Shown: one piece after another, positions 16,340 through 23,488 of the stretch
Layout: each line of letters opens with the position of its first letter
How positions within the stretch are numbered: position 1 is the stretch's first letter
DNA from: Planococcus sp. CAU13
Lineage (GTDB): Bacteria; Bacillota; Bacilli; Bacillales_A; Planococcaceae
Reading direction: 5' to 3'
Length of the DNA: 32,190 nt
NCBI RefSeq assembly: GCF_000775575.1
Contig: NZ_JRGN01000248.1
Location: 1-32,190 of the forward strand
Program-made: the position numbers and the translations under genes
The notes under the pieces: generated by a model
The model's input: only the letters and a program-made list of their open reading frames with translations
The model's database searches: none
What the model was told of the DNA's origin: nothing

Positions 16340-16640
16340 TACATTCGCTGGAAATTCAGGAAAACCTTTCTGTTAAAAGGCCAACCCTGCAACTTCGCTG
16401 TTCTGCTTCCAGGAATGGCGGGTATTTTTGTCTGTTCATCCTGACGCAGCCGTTTTTCGCTTTTCACTCGCGAAAAGCCTCCGTTCAGGTTTTGCTTTTT
16501 CCTTTTGGAAGGCGATTGGGTAAAAAAGAGTCGGATTCTTCTTGAGAACAGCTATTTTCGTTTCATTTTCTCTTATTGATTTCTACTTGTGGCGGATATC
16601 GGCGTTCGCCGATTTCCAACCCCACTTTTTCGTCTAAAAC
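16340..16640. other. non-coding region with several hairpins
   Basis: I see no gene here. It holds a 7-bp hairpin (16454-16460 with 16470-16476), a tight GC-rich hairpin (16598-16604 with 16607-16613) and short stretches that resemble the fmdA terminator repeat (12 bases identical at 16412-16423, and a weaker match near 16500-16522). It separates the ABC operon from the YwqK-like gene. Confidence 0.5.
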
Positions 16641-16668
16641 GCCGCCACTCCCCAAAAGGAATGACGGC
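16641..16668 (-). terminator. terminator hairpin of the YwqK-like gene (dispersed repeat copy)
   Basis: An imperfect stem (GCCGCCACTCC with GGAATGACGGC) starts 6 bases after the stop codon and is followed on the minus strand by a short T-run. On the minus strand it nearly repeats the fmdA terminator at 7085-7115. Confidence 0.65.
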
Positions 16669-16673
16669 TATTT

Positions 16674-16952
16674 TCATTTATCCCGATTCGTCGCTTTGTA
16701 AGGATCACCTTTACTGTCATAAGTCACCCATTCGCCGACAGGCTCGCCCTTTTCAAAATAACCCGAACGCTTCAGCGTCCCGTCGGCGCGATACCATTCC
16801 CAATAACCTTCTGGCTGATCAACAATTATCTTGCCTTTTGACCAGATCGTATTTCCTTTTGCATGGTACTTGATCGTGTAGCCATCAATCACTTCCAGCT
16901 TCTTTTCCTTCACATATTTCGGTTCCGTCAGGTCACATTTTTCGCCTTTCAT
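16674..16952 (-). CDS. YwqK/MORN-repeat-like small protein
   Basis: A 92-residue soluble protein with MORN-like repeats: GYWEWYRADGTLKRSGYFEKGEPVGEWVTYDSKGD, here cited only as the pattern G-x-W-x-x-Y-x-x-D/K-G occurring twice. Such proteins resemble the YwqK antitoxin family, but no toxin gene is next to it, so I do not claim a toxin-antitoxin role. I start at the ATG at 16952, 7 bases after GGAGAG; the longer frame to 17009 has no better site. It lies 56 bases downstream of the reductase gene and may be cotranscribed with it. Confidence 0.65.
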   Translation of the reverse strand: MKGEKCDLTEPKYVKEKKLEVIDGYTIKYHAKGNTIWSKGKIIVDQPEGYWEWYRADGTLKRSGYFEKGEPVGEWVTYDSKGDPYKATNRDK

Positions 16953-17008
16953 GATCTCACTCTCCATCCCTTCGACATGAAAAGACTGCAGTCTCCCCTT
17001 TAATATCA

Positions 17009-18004
17009 CTATAGGCCATTCTTCTGACCCGGTTCAAAATTTCGTATCACGACATTCCCCTTCTTCACTCCACTCTCCACATACCGATGCGCTTCCCGCA
17101 GCTCCTCCAAGGGAAATACCTGATCAATGACCGGCTTGAGCCGACCGGCTGCCAATAACCCATTCAAAAAGCGAAGGTCTTCAGCTTTATAACTGGCCGC
17201 TCCTGCAATGATTTTCCGGTCGCCTTTTTTCGTCTGCAAAAGCCTCCTGAACATTTGGGCCATGCCCGGATTGCCCATTAAGAAAACGCCTTTCGGCTTC
17301 ACTAAGTCCATGGTTTTGGAAAACGGGCTTTTACCCGCAACATCGAAAATCACGTCGTAGGTTTCACCATTTCGAGTAAAATCATCCTTGCGGTAATCAA
17401 TCACGTAATCTGCCCCTGCAGACAAAAGCATATCCAGCTTTTCACCGCTGTCGACTGCCGTCACATCAGCACCGGAAATTTTGGCGAGCTGAACCGCCAC
17501 TGTACCAATACTTCCGCCCGCTCCGATAATCAACACTTTTTGGCCGGCTTTGATCCGGGCTTTCCGAAGAAAAAACAAAGCATTTATGCCCCCAGTCGGA
17601 ACGGTTGCAGCTTCTTCAAAACTGATTCCATCCGGCATTTGCGCAATGGCATAGCTGACCGGCAGACAAAGAAACTCGGCATAAGCGCCCAGCTTCAATT
17701 CAGTCGCGCCATAAACGCGGTCCCCTATTTGAAAACGCGTTACTCCGCTTCCGACAGATTCTATTTCGCCTGCAAATTCCTGCCCGAGCACGTTCCTCCT
17801 CGGTTTTCGCACACCGAAAAACAGCCGCAGCGGAATCCACAACAGCACCGGAAACTGAAAGCTCCGCATCTCACAATCCCCCGCTGTGACGGTGGAGGCA
17901 TGAACTTTTATCAGGACTTCATCATCTTTCGGCACCGGCTTGTCGAGCTGCTGCAGCTCCAAAACTTCCGGCGGTCCATAGCGTGTGCAGACCATCGCTT
18001 TCAT
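17009..18004 (-). CDS. zinc-independent medium-chain dehydrogenase/reductase (quinone oxidoreductase-like)
   Basis: A 331-residue NAD(P)-dependent oxidoreductase. The N-terminal GroES-like domain has GQEFAGEIESVG and FQIGDRVYG. The nucleotide-binding fold shows LIIGAGGSIGTVAVQLAK and then ADVTAVDSGEKLDML. The structural-zinc cysteines of true alcohol dehydrogenases are absent, which fits the quinone reductase/enoyl reductase branch. AGAGGAGG precedes the ATG at 18004. The most likely reaction is NADPH-dependent reduction of quinones or unsaturated carbonyls; the substrate is unknown. It may share a transcript with the YwqK-like gene. Confidence 0.85.
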   Translation of the reverse strand: MKAMVCTRYGPPEVLELQQLDKPVPKDDEVLIKVHASTVTAGDCEMRSFQFPVLLWIPLRLFFGVRKPRRNVLGQEFAGEIESVGSGVTRFQIGDRVYGATELKLGAYAEFLCLPVSYAIAQMPDGISFEEAATVPTGGINALFFLRKARIKAGQKVLIIGAGGSIGTVAVQLAKISGADVTAVDSGEKLDMLLSAGADYVIDYRKDDFTRNGETYDVIFDVAGKSPFSKTMDLVKPKGVFLMGNPGMAQMFRRLLQTKKGDRKIIAGAASYKAEDLRFLNGLLAAGRLKPVIDQVFPLEELREAHRYVESGVKKGNVVIRNFEPGQKNGL

Positions 18005-18101
18005 TTCGCGTCCTCCTCTTTAAACTTCGATTTATATGCTATTAAAATTCAAGAAAGGCAGGAACATATCCTTCTTTCCCAAAAGTATGACGGCTCGGAT
18101 G

Positions 18102-18136
18102 AAAAAAAGCCGCACCTCAAAATTCAGGTGCAGCTT
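18102..18136 (-). terminator. terminator of the XRE-membrane protein operon
   Basis: A strong hairpin (18106-18117 with 18126-18136, one mismatch) is followed on the minus strand by seven Ts. It separates the operon from the downstream reductase gene. Confidence 0.85.
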
Positions 18137-18192
18137 AAAGCTGATTACTATTTATTTCACACACAGAATAATTGCCGCCCTTCAACCTTTCC

Positions 18193-18543
18193 TTACGCAA
18201 AATCCCTTCTATATTGGACAGCCAGATAAGCTCCACCCGCTAAAAATGCCAGCGAGTACTTGAACATGAAAAAGATGGTCCACATATCGTCTTTTGGAAA
18301 AACGATATCACACAGGATAATTGCCAACAGCATGAAGTAGCTGCTTTTCAAAAATATCTGATTGGTCCTTTCGTCTCCCTGTCCGATTTTCTTATAAAGC
18401 ACATAGAGAAAAATTGCACTGCCCATAATCAGTAAAAAACCGATGCCAACGAGCATGTTCCAGTTTCCTGTGGATTGTTCAGCCCAGGTTTTCAAAGGAG
18501 AAAAAATAGCGTTTTGGATGGATGAGAATAAATTATTTGTCAT
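18193..18543 (-). CDS. small membrane protein paired with an XRE regulator (DUF2178/DUF6773-like)
   Basis: A 116-residue protein with about three membrane segments (near residues 29-48, 65-80 and 88-107). Between the first two is GQGDERTNQIFLKSSYF, resembling the DERT...K motif of DUF2178/DUF6773 proteins that are typically encoded beside small XRE-type regulators. The ATG at 18543 lies inside the end of the regulator gene, overlapping by 11 bases, with AAGGA about 11 bases upstream. Function is unknown. The coupling suggests it is co-regulated with, or controls, the regulator. Confidence 0.75.
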   Translation of the reverse strand: MTNNLFSSIQNAIFSPLKTWAEQSTGNWNMLVGIGFLLIMGSAIFLYVLYKKIGQGDERTNQIFLKSSYFMLLAIILCDIVFPKDDMWTIFFMFKYSLAFLAGGAYLAVQYRRDFA

Positions 18544-18772
18544 CTGGATCAGTTCCTTTCACGTAAGAAAAAATATCATTGACCTCAACTTCAAAAAAAT
18601 CAGCCATGCGAAATGCCAGCAGCAGCGTCGGAACATAATTCCCTTTTTCCATCACGAAGATGGTCTGTTTCGAAACGCCCACTTTCTCAGCTAATTCCTG
18701 CTGGGACATTCTGGCAAGCACCCGATATTCGTAAACCTTATTAGCGATTGAATCGCCAAAATCTTTTTTCAT
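18533..18772 (-). CDS. XRE family helix-turn-helix regulator
   Basis: A 79-residue DNA-binding protein of the small YozG type. The helix-turn-helix is MSQQELAEKVGVSKQTIFVME, cited here as SQQELAEKVGVSKQTIF, followed by YVPTLLLAFRMADFFEVEVNDIF. I start at the ATG at 18772 (KKDFGD following), 6 bases after AGAGGTG; two starts 6 and 9 bases earlier overlap that site. It is the first gene of a two-gene operon with the membrane protein. The target is probably its own promoter. Confidence 0.85.
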   Translation of the reverse strand: MKKDFGDSIANKVYEYRVLARMSQQELAEKVGVSKQTIFVMEKGNYVPTLLLAFRMADFFEVEVNDIFSYVKGTDPDDK

Positions 18773-18950
18773 TGCCATCACCTCTTGAAATCAACTATAA
18801 ATTATTATTTAATAAAAGTAAAGTAAACTTATATAAAATAATAAAATATTTTATTTTGATAAAGAATCCTCTCAGTTGAATTCCAGTTCCTCGAAAAGGG
18901 TATGGAGAAGAAATGACGGACCGGAAAGTCCTTGCGGAAGAAGGGGTAGA

Positions 18951-19880
18951 ATGGTGAAATTCATGATGCTGATCGGCCTTCCGGGAAGCGGCAAAACCAC
19001 TTATGCACGGAACCTGCTCGGTGGCATTGAAAGATGGGTCCACCTTTCATCGGATGAAATTGCGCAGCGGCACCGGCTTCCGGATGGATCCATCAATCAT
19101 CAAATGACTTTTGAAGAAATGTACCGGGAAACCGTCTTTCACCTGGAAAATGGCATGAATGTCATCTATGACGCAACAAATTTAGCGTCCAAAAGAAGGA
19201 GGAGCGTTCTGAACCGGATTGAAAAATTCGAAGCTGAAACGGAAGCTGTCGTGTTCCTCACTCCCTATGAAGAGCTGAAAAAACGCAATGGCCGGCGGCA
19301 AGCTGATGAACGCGTGCCGGACCATATCATCGAACGCTACATCCGCGCCTTCCAACTGCCAAGGAAAAACGAGAACTTCGACTGGATCCGTTTCTTATCG
19401 CGGCCGCCTTATGCACACATGGATTTGGAGAACATGAAGAAGCAGGCTTTTTCGCAAGATAAATACGAGACGTTCTTTCAATGTTCCAAAGAAACCAGAC
19501 CTATGACAGAAATTGACGAAATGCGTACCCTGCTGCGCCAAAACAATAAAATCGTCGAAGTAATAAAGAAAGAAGTTAATGATGCGGATGAGCAAGACCT
19601 TCTGTCGTGGGTCATTCTATTGCATAACATTGGCAAAGCCTATGTCCGGAAACGGCTTCCTATCGAACAGGACAATTTTTACGGCTATGAACATGTCAGT
19701 GCCTATCTAGCCTATCCGGTCCTGTTATCATGGCATTTCCCTTTGCCTTTTATCTATGACGTTTTATTGCTGATAGATGAATTTGAAATCGCCAAGGGGT
19801 TAAAACGCGGAAAAGTGAAGCGGAGGATCGGCTCTCAAAACTACGAGCGGCTTGAGACACTTTGGAGGATCATCAGTTGA
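18951..19880 (+). CDS. P-loop kinase (polynucleotide kinase-like) with degenerate HD-like C-terminal domain
   Basis: A 309-residue two-domain protein. Residues 1-140 form a P-loop kinase: Walker A GLPGSGKTT (9-17), SSDEIAQR for substrate binding, IYDATNLASKRRR (about 72-84) and a lid with arginines in KRNGRRQADERVP. This matches zeta-toxin/polynucleotide-kinase-like proteins. The C-terminal part (about 185-309) resembles an HD hydrolase domain, LLHNIGKAYVRKR and NFYGYEHVSAYLA, but the key HD dyad is His225-Asn226 and the usual GH is GY, so metal catalysis is probably lost. I start at the ATG at 18951, just after AAGGGG; the upstream frame has no binding site. It stands alone. A role in RNA or nucleotide phosphorylation is inferred. 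Confidence 0.7.
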   Translation: MVKFMMLIGLPGSGKTTYARNLLGGIERWVHLSSDEIAQRHRLPDGSINHQMTFEEMYRETVFHLENGMNVIYDATNLASKRRRSVLNRIEKFEAETEAVVFLTPYEELKKRNGRRQADERVPDHIIERYIRAFQLPRKNENFDWIRFLSRPPYAHMDLENMKKQAFSQDKYETFFQCSKETRPMTEIDEMRTLLRQNNKIVEVIKKEVNDADEQDLLSWVILLHNIGKAYVRKRLPIEQDNFYGYEHVSAYLAYPVLLSWHFPLPFIYDVLLLIDEFEIAKGLKRGKVKRRIGSQNYERLETLWRIIS

Positions 19881-20093
19881 GTCGAACAAAAAATATTTAC
19901 TGACCCCGGTGTTTCCAGCAGTTCCCATATGGAACCTGTGTGTTCGAAACAATTATGACCGCTTAAGCACTGACTAAAAATGCATGAAGAATCAGTCCCT
20001 GTTAAGAGACGGCGGATTCTTCATGCATGATTCTTGTATAACCTGAATTTTTTTGACACGGGGTCGGTTTTGATACAGAAAGGAGAGAAACGG
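19881..20093. other. non-coding stretch with inverted repeats
   Basis: It contains a 7-bp inverted repeat (19882-19888 with 19941-19947) and a perfect 13-bp inverted repeat (TGCATGAAGAATC at 19981-19993 and its complement at 20015-20027, 21-base loop). Neither is followed by a clear T-run. They may terminate the kinase transcript or be a regulatory RNA structure. Confidence 0.5.
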
Positions 20094-20399
20094 ATGTCCC
20101 GTCCGTCGCGCAAAAAAGAAAAGAATCAGATTAAATACACCCAATATCATCTTGCCAATGAGCGAACTTATCTGGCTGAATACACACCGCCATTTCAATC
20201 ATCGGCGTCGGATTCCTGGCGGCCAGCCTCCATTTTCGGCCTTGTCATGACTTTTTTGGCAGCTCAGGAGTATAAGGAAAAACGCAGGCAGCTGCTCAAT
20301 GAAACATTCGCCCCGTCAAATGTGCGAATCACACTGATTTCCACCATGCTGGTCATTATTGTGACTATGGTCATCATCTATTTTTTCCTGATCATGTGA
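20094..20399 (+). pseudogene. DUF202 family remnant with an out-of-frame first membrane segment
   Basis: The open frame encodes 101 residues with AAAGGAGAG before the ATG at 20094. It begins like a DUF202 protein: YHLANERTYLA (about residues 17-27). After that the frame reads EYTPPFQSSASDSWRPAS, which is not membrane-like. The same DNA shifted by -1 (about 20186-20236) reads TAISIIGVGFLAASLHF, a textbook DUF202 first membrane segment. The original frame then resumes with FGLVMTFLAAQEYKEKRRQ and a last membrane segment TLISTMLVIIVTMVIIYFFL. One lost base near 20175 and one compensating change near 20235 explain this. It is either a decayed gene, a real compensated double shift, or sequencing error. 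Its end overlaps the convergent hydrolase gene by 8 bases. Confidence 0.65.
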
Positions 20400-21201
20400 G
20401 CCGCTCCGTCATCCATTCCACCACTTCGTCATAAATTTTGTATTTGGACGGCTCATTGAAAATCTCGTGCATGAGCAGTGCATAAATTTTCAGCGTCTTA
20501 TCTTTTGAAGTGATTTCCCCGTAAAAATCGCGGGAATCTTTTTCGGCGACCAGCCCGTCTTCATTGCCATGCAGCACGAGTACCGGGTCTGTAAATTTCC
20601 CGGCATTTTCTTTCAGCCAGGCGATACCAGGGCCAAACTGGTTAATGAGTCCTACCGAAATCTTCTTTTCCACCATCGGATCATTGGCGTAGGCTTCGAC
20701 AACTGCCGGATCGCTGCAGACGCCTTCCCCGAGCTCATTATCGAGGTACGTGTCCGCCGGCAACTCCATTGGCAGCGGACCGAACAATTGGTTATTGTAG
20801 CGGGTAAGTGCTCCCGACAGGACGATTCCTTTTGCCTCCCCCGGATATTTCGTACCGAATGCTGCAGCGGTAAAGCCGCCCATGCTGTGGCCGATGAGGA
20901 AAATCGCCTTTTCCGGATTTTCTTTTTTCGCCAAATCCATGACGGTCTTCAAATCATCCGGCATCTCATTGAAATTCTCGAAAAAAGTACGCTTCCCTTC
21001 CGACCGCGCATGGCCGCGCTGCTCATAGCGGTAAACAGTGAACCCCTTGTCGGCCAATGTTTCAGCAAGCTCGTCATAGCGCCCCAGATGTTCGGCCAGG
21101 CCGTGAGTGATGACCACCACCGCTTTCGCATTTTCTGCCGGATCTTTGCGGCTGAACAGCTGCGTGCCATCATACGACCGGATCATTCGTTCTTCGCCCA
21201 T
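20392..21201 (-). CDS. alpha/beta hydrolase, monoacylglycerol lipase-like
   Basis: A 269-residue cytosolic serine hydrolase (Hydrolase_4/serine aminopeptidase S33 group). Motifs: the oxyanion strand VVITHGLAEHLGRY, YRYEQRGHARSEG, nucleophile elbow GHSMGG (Ser106), acid in HGNEDGLV (Asp215) and base in LLMHEIFNEP (His245), the last being typical of monoacylglycerol lipases and lysophospholipases. The start is the ATG at 21201, after GGAGGAAA; the frame is open 14 codons further. Substrates are probably monoacylglycerols or similar esters. Its 3' end overlaps the DUF202 remnant tail-to-tail. Confidence 0.85.
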   Translation of the reverse strand: MGEERMIRSYDGTQLFSRKDPAENAKAVVVITHGLAEHLGRYDELAETLADKGFTVYRYEQRGHARSEGKRTFFENFNEMPDDLKTVMDLAKKENPEKAIFLIGHSMGGFTAAAFGTKYPGEAKGIVLSGALTRYNNQLFGPLPMELPADTYLDNELGEGVCSDPAVVEAYANDPMVEKKISVGLINQFGPGIAWLKENAGKFTDPVLVLHGNEDGLVAEKDSRDFYGEITSKDKTLKIYALLMHEIFNEPSKYKIYDEVVEWMTERLT

Positions 21202-21554
21202 CCCATTTCCTCCATTCGGGTAATTACTTGTCCTTTTAATCATTCTCTATCAATCAATAAAACCCTTTTTGGCTGGGGGTAATTAAAAATCGTCTTCTTA
21301 AGTGCGGTTTGTGGAAAAAGTGCTGATGTTTTCAGCGAAAATATACAATTGGGGTGAGTATATCTGTGCGGAATTTCCAGTTATTTGACGATACTGTCCA
21401 ATTTAAACGAAATACTTTCTATTTTAATTTCTCATAAGTTTTCATAATTTATTGCCAAATATTTCAAGTCACTGTATGACTCTTTGCCTTACCACCGTCA
21501 TTTTCTGCAATAATTCACTTTTTCAGCGATGAAGAACGGATAAATTCGACCCGT
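21202..21554. other. AT-rich intergenic region, no feature seen
   Basis: It lies between the hydrolase gene and the small TTG-started membrane gene. I see no ORF with a binding site, no clear promoter and no strong hairpin. Confidence 0.4.
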
Positions 21555-21728
21555 TCAAAAAAATGAAACACCCATAATAACAACCAGGCCCACCGCACCG
21601 AAAAGTACATACAAATATCCGAGAATAATACTGGACCTGTTCCTGGTTTTTTTGAATTTTAAGAAATAAACCCCAAATAAAATCACTGCCAAAGTCAACA
21701 AAATGGACACCAGTTCAATCAGCGGCAA
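21555..21728 (-). CDS. small two-segment membrane protein, TTG start
   Basis: A 57-residue protein too short for usual cut-offs. It starts at TTG 21728 with a perfect GGAGGA 6 bases upstream. The protein has a hydrophobic segment of about residues 3-22 (LIELVSILLTLAVILFGVYF), a basic loop KFKKTRNRSS and a second segment from about 34 to 56, ending at a TGA. The hydrophobic-basic-hydrophobic layout and the strong binding site support a real gene. I do not recognise a family. Confidence 0.6.
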   Translation of the reverse strand: MPLIELVSILLTLAVILFGVYFLKFKKTRNRSSIILGYLYVLFGAVGLVVIMGVSFF

Positions 21729-21830
21729 AACAATTCCTCCATTCTCAAATCTGCATTGATCCTTTCATTCATCTTACAGTAAATTACAGAGATTCCAACA
21801 GATTGTTTTTATTGGACGGCAAAGCAAAAG

Positions 21831-21858
21831 GAGACACAATGCTGATTCCCTCTGTCTC
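21831..21858 (-). terminator. second, weaker terminator hairpin after the reductase gene
   Basis: GAGACA (21831-21836) pairs with TGTCTC (21853-21858), followed on the minus strand by a short CTTTT. It lies in tandem behind the stronger hairpin at 21884-21910 and shares its GAGAC arm. Confidence 0.45.
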
Positions 21859-21877
21859 TCAGAAAAAAATTGAACAC

Positions 21878-21910
21878 AAAAAAGGAGACAGACCTTTCCG
21901 AGTCGTCTCC
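21878..21910 (-). terminator. terminator of the medium-chain reductase gene
   Basis: GGAGAC (21884-21889) pairs with GTCTCC (21905-21910), and the minus strand continues into a run of six Ts. Confidence 0.75.
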
Positions 21911-21953
21911 CATTTATTGAAATCGTTTTTTTGCAGAATGGCGTAAACCATAT

Positions 21954-22988
21954 TTATTCGAATGGACCCTCCAACACAATCTTCCCGATCGTCTTGCCTG
22001 TCAAAAGATTGTTATATGCCTGTTTTAAATGCTCCACTGAGATCGGCGTAAAATGCTGTGTCTTGGTCGTACGGATTTCCCCTCCATCGACCCAATCCGC
22101 CAATTTGCAGAGGATGATATGCTGGTGCACCATGTCTTCCGTCTGGAAAACGGAACGGGTATACATGAGTTCGTAGACGAATGTGACACTTTTGCCGAAC
22201 AGCGCCAGGTCAAGCGGTTTGAACGCCGGCAGGATTGAGCAGATTTTCCCCTGTGGCAAAATCACTTCCGCCATCCCTGCCATATGCTCATCGGGACTGC
22301 TCAGGCAGAAAGTATATTCCACGCCTTCAATGCCGAGATTCTCCAGCTGTGGTCCAAACTCTTCATGATGGTTGATGGTATGATCCGCGCCGTGCTCTTT
22401 CGCCCACTCAACCGTCTCGTCGCGGGACGCTGTGCCAATCACCGTCAGGCCTGCCAGTTTTGCGACCTGCAGTGCAATCGAACCGACGCCGCCGGCCGCT
22501 CCGATAATTAAAATCCGCTTGCCTGCGTTTTCCGAAGCTTCTTTTGAAACGCCAAGCCGGTCGAAAATCGCTTCATAAGTGGTAAGCCCCGTCAGCGGTA
22601 ATGCCGCAGCTTCTCCAAAACTCAGGCTTTCCGGCTTTTTCCCCACAATCCGTTCATCGACCAGATGAAATTCACTTTGGCCGCCCGGGCGGTTGTTCGT
22701 GCCTGCGTAGAAAACTTCGTCTCCCACTTTAAATATCGAACAGCCGTCCCCCGTTGCTGCAACCACACCCGCTACATCACGCCCAACAACTGTCAGTGAG
22801 TCATCGTCTTCTTTTTTGGCGTCGCGCGTCCGCAGATCGGTTGGATTGACGGAGATCGCTTTGACTTCAACAAGCAGGTCACGTCCTGCCGGTACCGGCT
22901 TTTCCTGTTCCACCATTTGAAAGTCCATCGCTTCTTCTTTTGAACCCGGCTTGTAAAAACCGAACGTTTTCATCATTTCTGTATTCAC
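21954..22988 (-). CDS. zinc-type alcohol dehydrogenase-like protein (medium-chain reductase)
   Basis: A 344-residue NAD(P)-dependent oxidoreductase of the branch usually named zinc-type alcohol dehydrogenase-like. Its N-terminus TFGFYKPG, VEVKAISVNPTDLRTR, VVGRDVAGVVAATG and FYAGTNNRPGGQSEFHLVDE match that subfamily; the cofactor fold shows LIIGAAGGVGSIALQVAKLAG. Despite the name, the zinc-binding cysteines are missing. The open frame starts at GTG 22988 with only a distant AAGGGG, while ATGs four and five codons in lack their own site, so the start is uncertain by a few residues. It is monocistronic and ends in tandem hairpins. The substrate is unknown. Confidence 0.85.
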   Translation of the reverse strand: MNTEMMKTFGFYKPGSKEEAMDFQMVEQEKPVPAGRDLLVEVKAISVNPTDLRTRDAKKEDDDSLTVVGRDVAGVVAATGDGCSIFKVGDEVFYAGTNNRPGGQSEFHLVDERIVGKKPESLSFGEAAALPLTGLTTYEAIFDRLGVSKEASENAGKRILIIGAAGGVGSIALQVAKLAGLTVIGTASRDETVEWAKEHGADHTINHHEEFGPQLENLGIEGVEYTFCLSSPDEHMAGMAEVILPQGKICSILPAFKPLDLALFGKSVTFVYELMYTRSVFQTEDMVHQHIILCKLADWVDGGEIRTTKTQHFTPISVEHLKQAYNNLLTGKTIGKIVLEGPFE

Positions 22989-23488
22989 GTCGCATCGTGC
23001 CCCTTCCGTTAATGGATTGACATTATGATTCCCATTCTACATTGGCTGGCTGCCGGTTACAAAAATAACGGGCATATCCAATAACGCAATTGAGAAGCGG
23101 GTTTTTATTTCATTCTCTTTTATATAGTAGAAAGCCATCTTTTAATTGCTCCAAACTTCCTGCTTCGGTCTGCTGTAATTCACACTGTATATGCGCTTTC
23201 GGGTTTAATTGGCCCAAAATAATTTACCGTTTACAGAAAACAGGTTCCGGTAAGAAAAATTTGCTGTTTTCCCTGTTTTCAGCGTAAGCAGTAGTACGTA
23301 ATGCCAATGCCAAAATAAAACACTTAGTAGAATATTCTTATTTTCAGAATATTTGTAGAATAATTGGATTTTTCATAATAAAATTACAAACATTGGGATA
23401 GAAATAGTTATAAAGGGGGCGTGAGAGCTTAGCCAAAACTATCCTGGCGACGGGCATTACAAAATTATTGTAAAGGGGCAAAAAATAA
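22989..23488. other. 500-base intergenic region with possibly structured protease leader
   Basis: The left part shows nothing beyond a weak minus-strand promoter candidate (TTGTAA, 17 bases, TAGAAT) for the reductase gene. The right part is AT-rich with repeated GAATATT words near 23332-23352. It then has a GC-rich block at about 23413-23456, a small hairpin (GCCA 23432-23435, TGGC 23445-23448) and a hairpin (TTACAA 23457-23462, TTGTAA 23468-23473) abutting the ribosome binding site of the protease gene. Confidence 0.5.

Noticed and set aside
16674-16952. Toxin-antitoxin system based on the YwqK-like protein
   Set aside because: The neighbour is an oxidoreductase, not a toxin, and MORN-like repeats alone are not evidence for an antitoxin.
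18951-19410. Zeta-type toxin
   Set aside because: The P-loop kinase resembles zeta toxins in fold, but there is no epsilon antitoxin gene next to it, and the long C-terminal domain fits kinase-HD proteins better.
23090-23287. 65-codon plus-strand ORF in the intergenic region before vpr
   Set aside because: No binding site and no coherent protein features; cysteine-rich by chance.
23410-23460. c-di-GMP, c-di-AMP or other known riboswitch before vpr
   Set aside because: The block lacks the conserved core words of the classes I know, so I report only a possibly structured leader.
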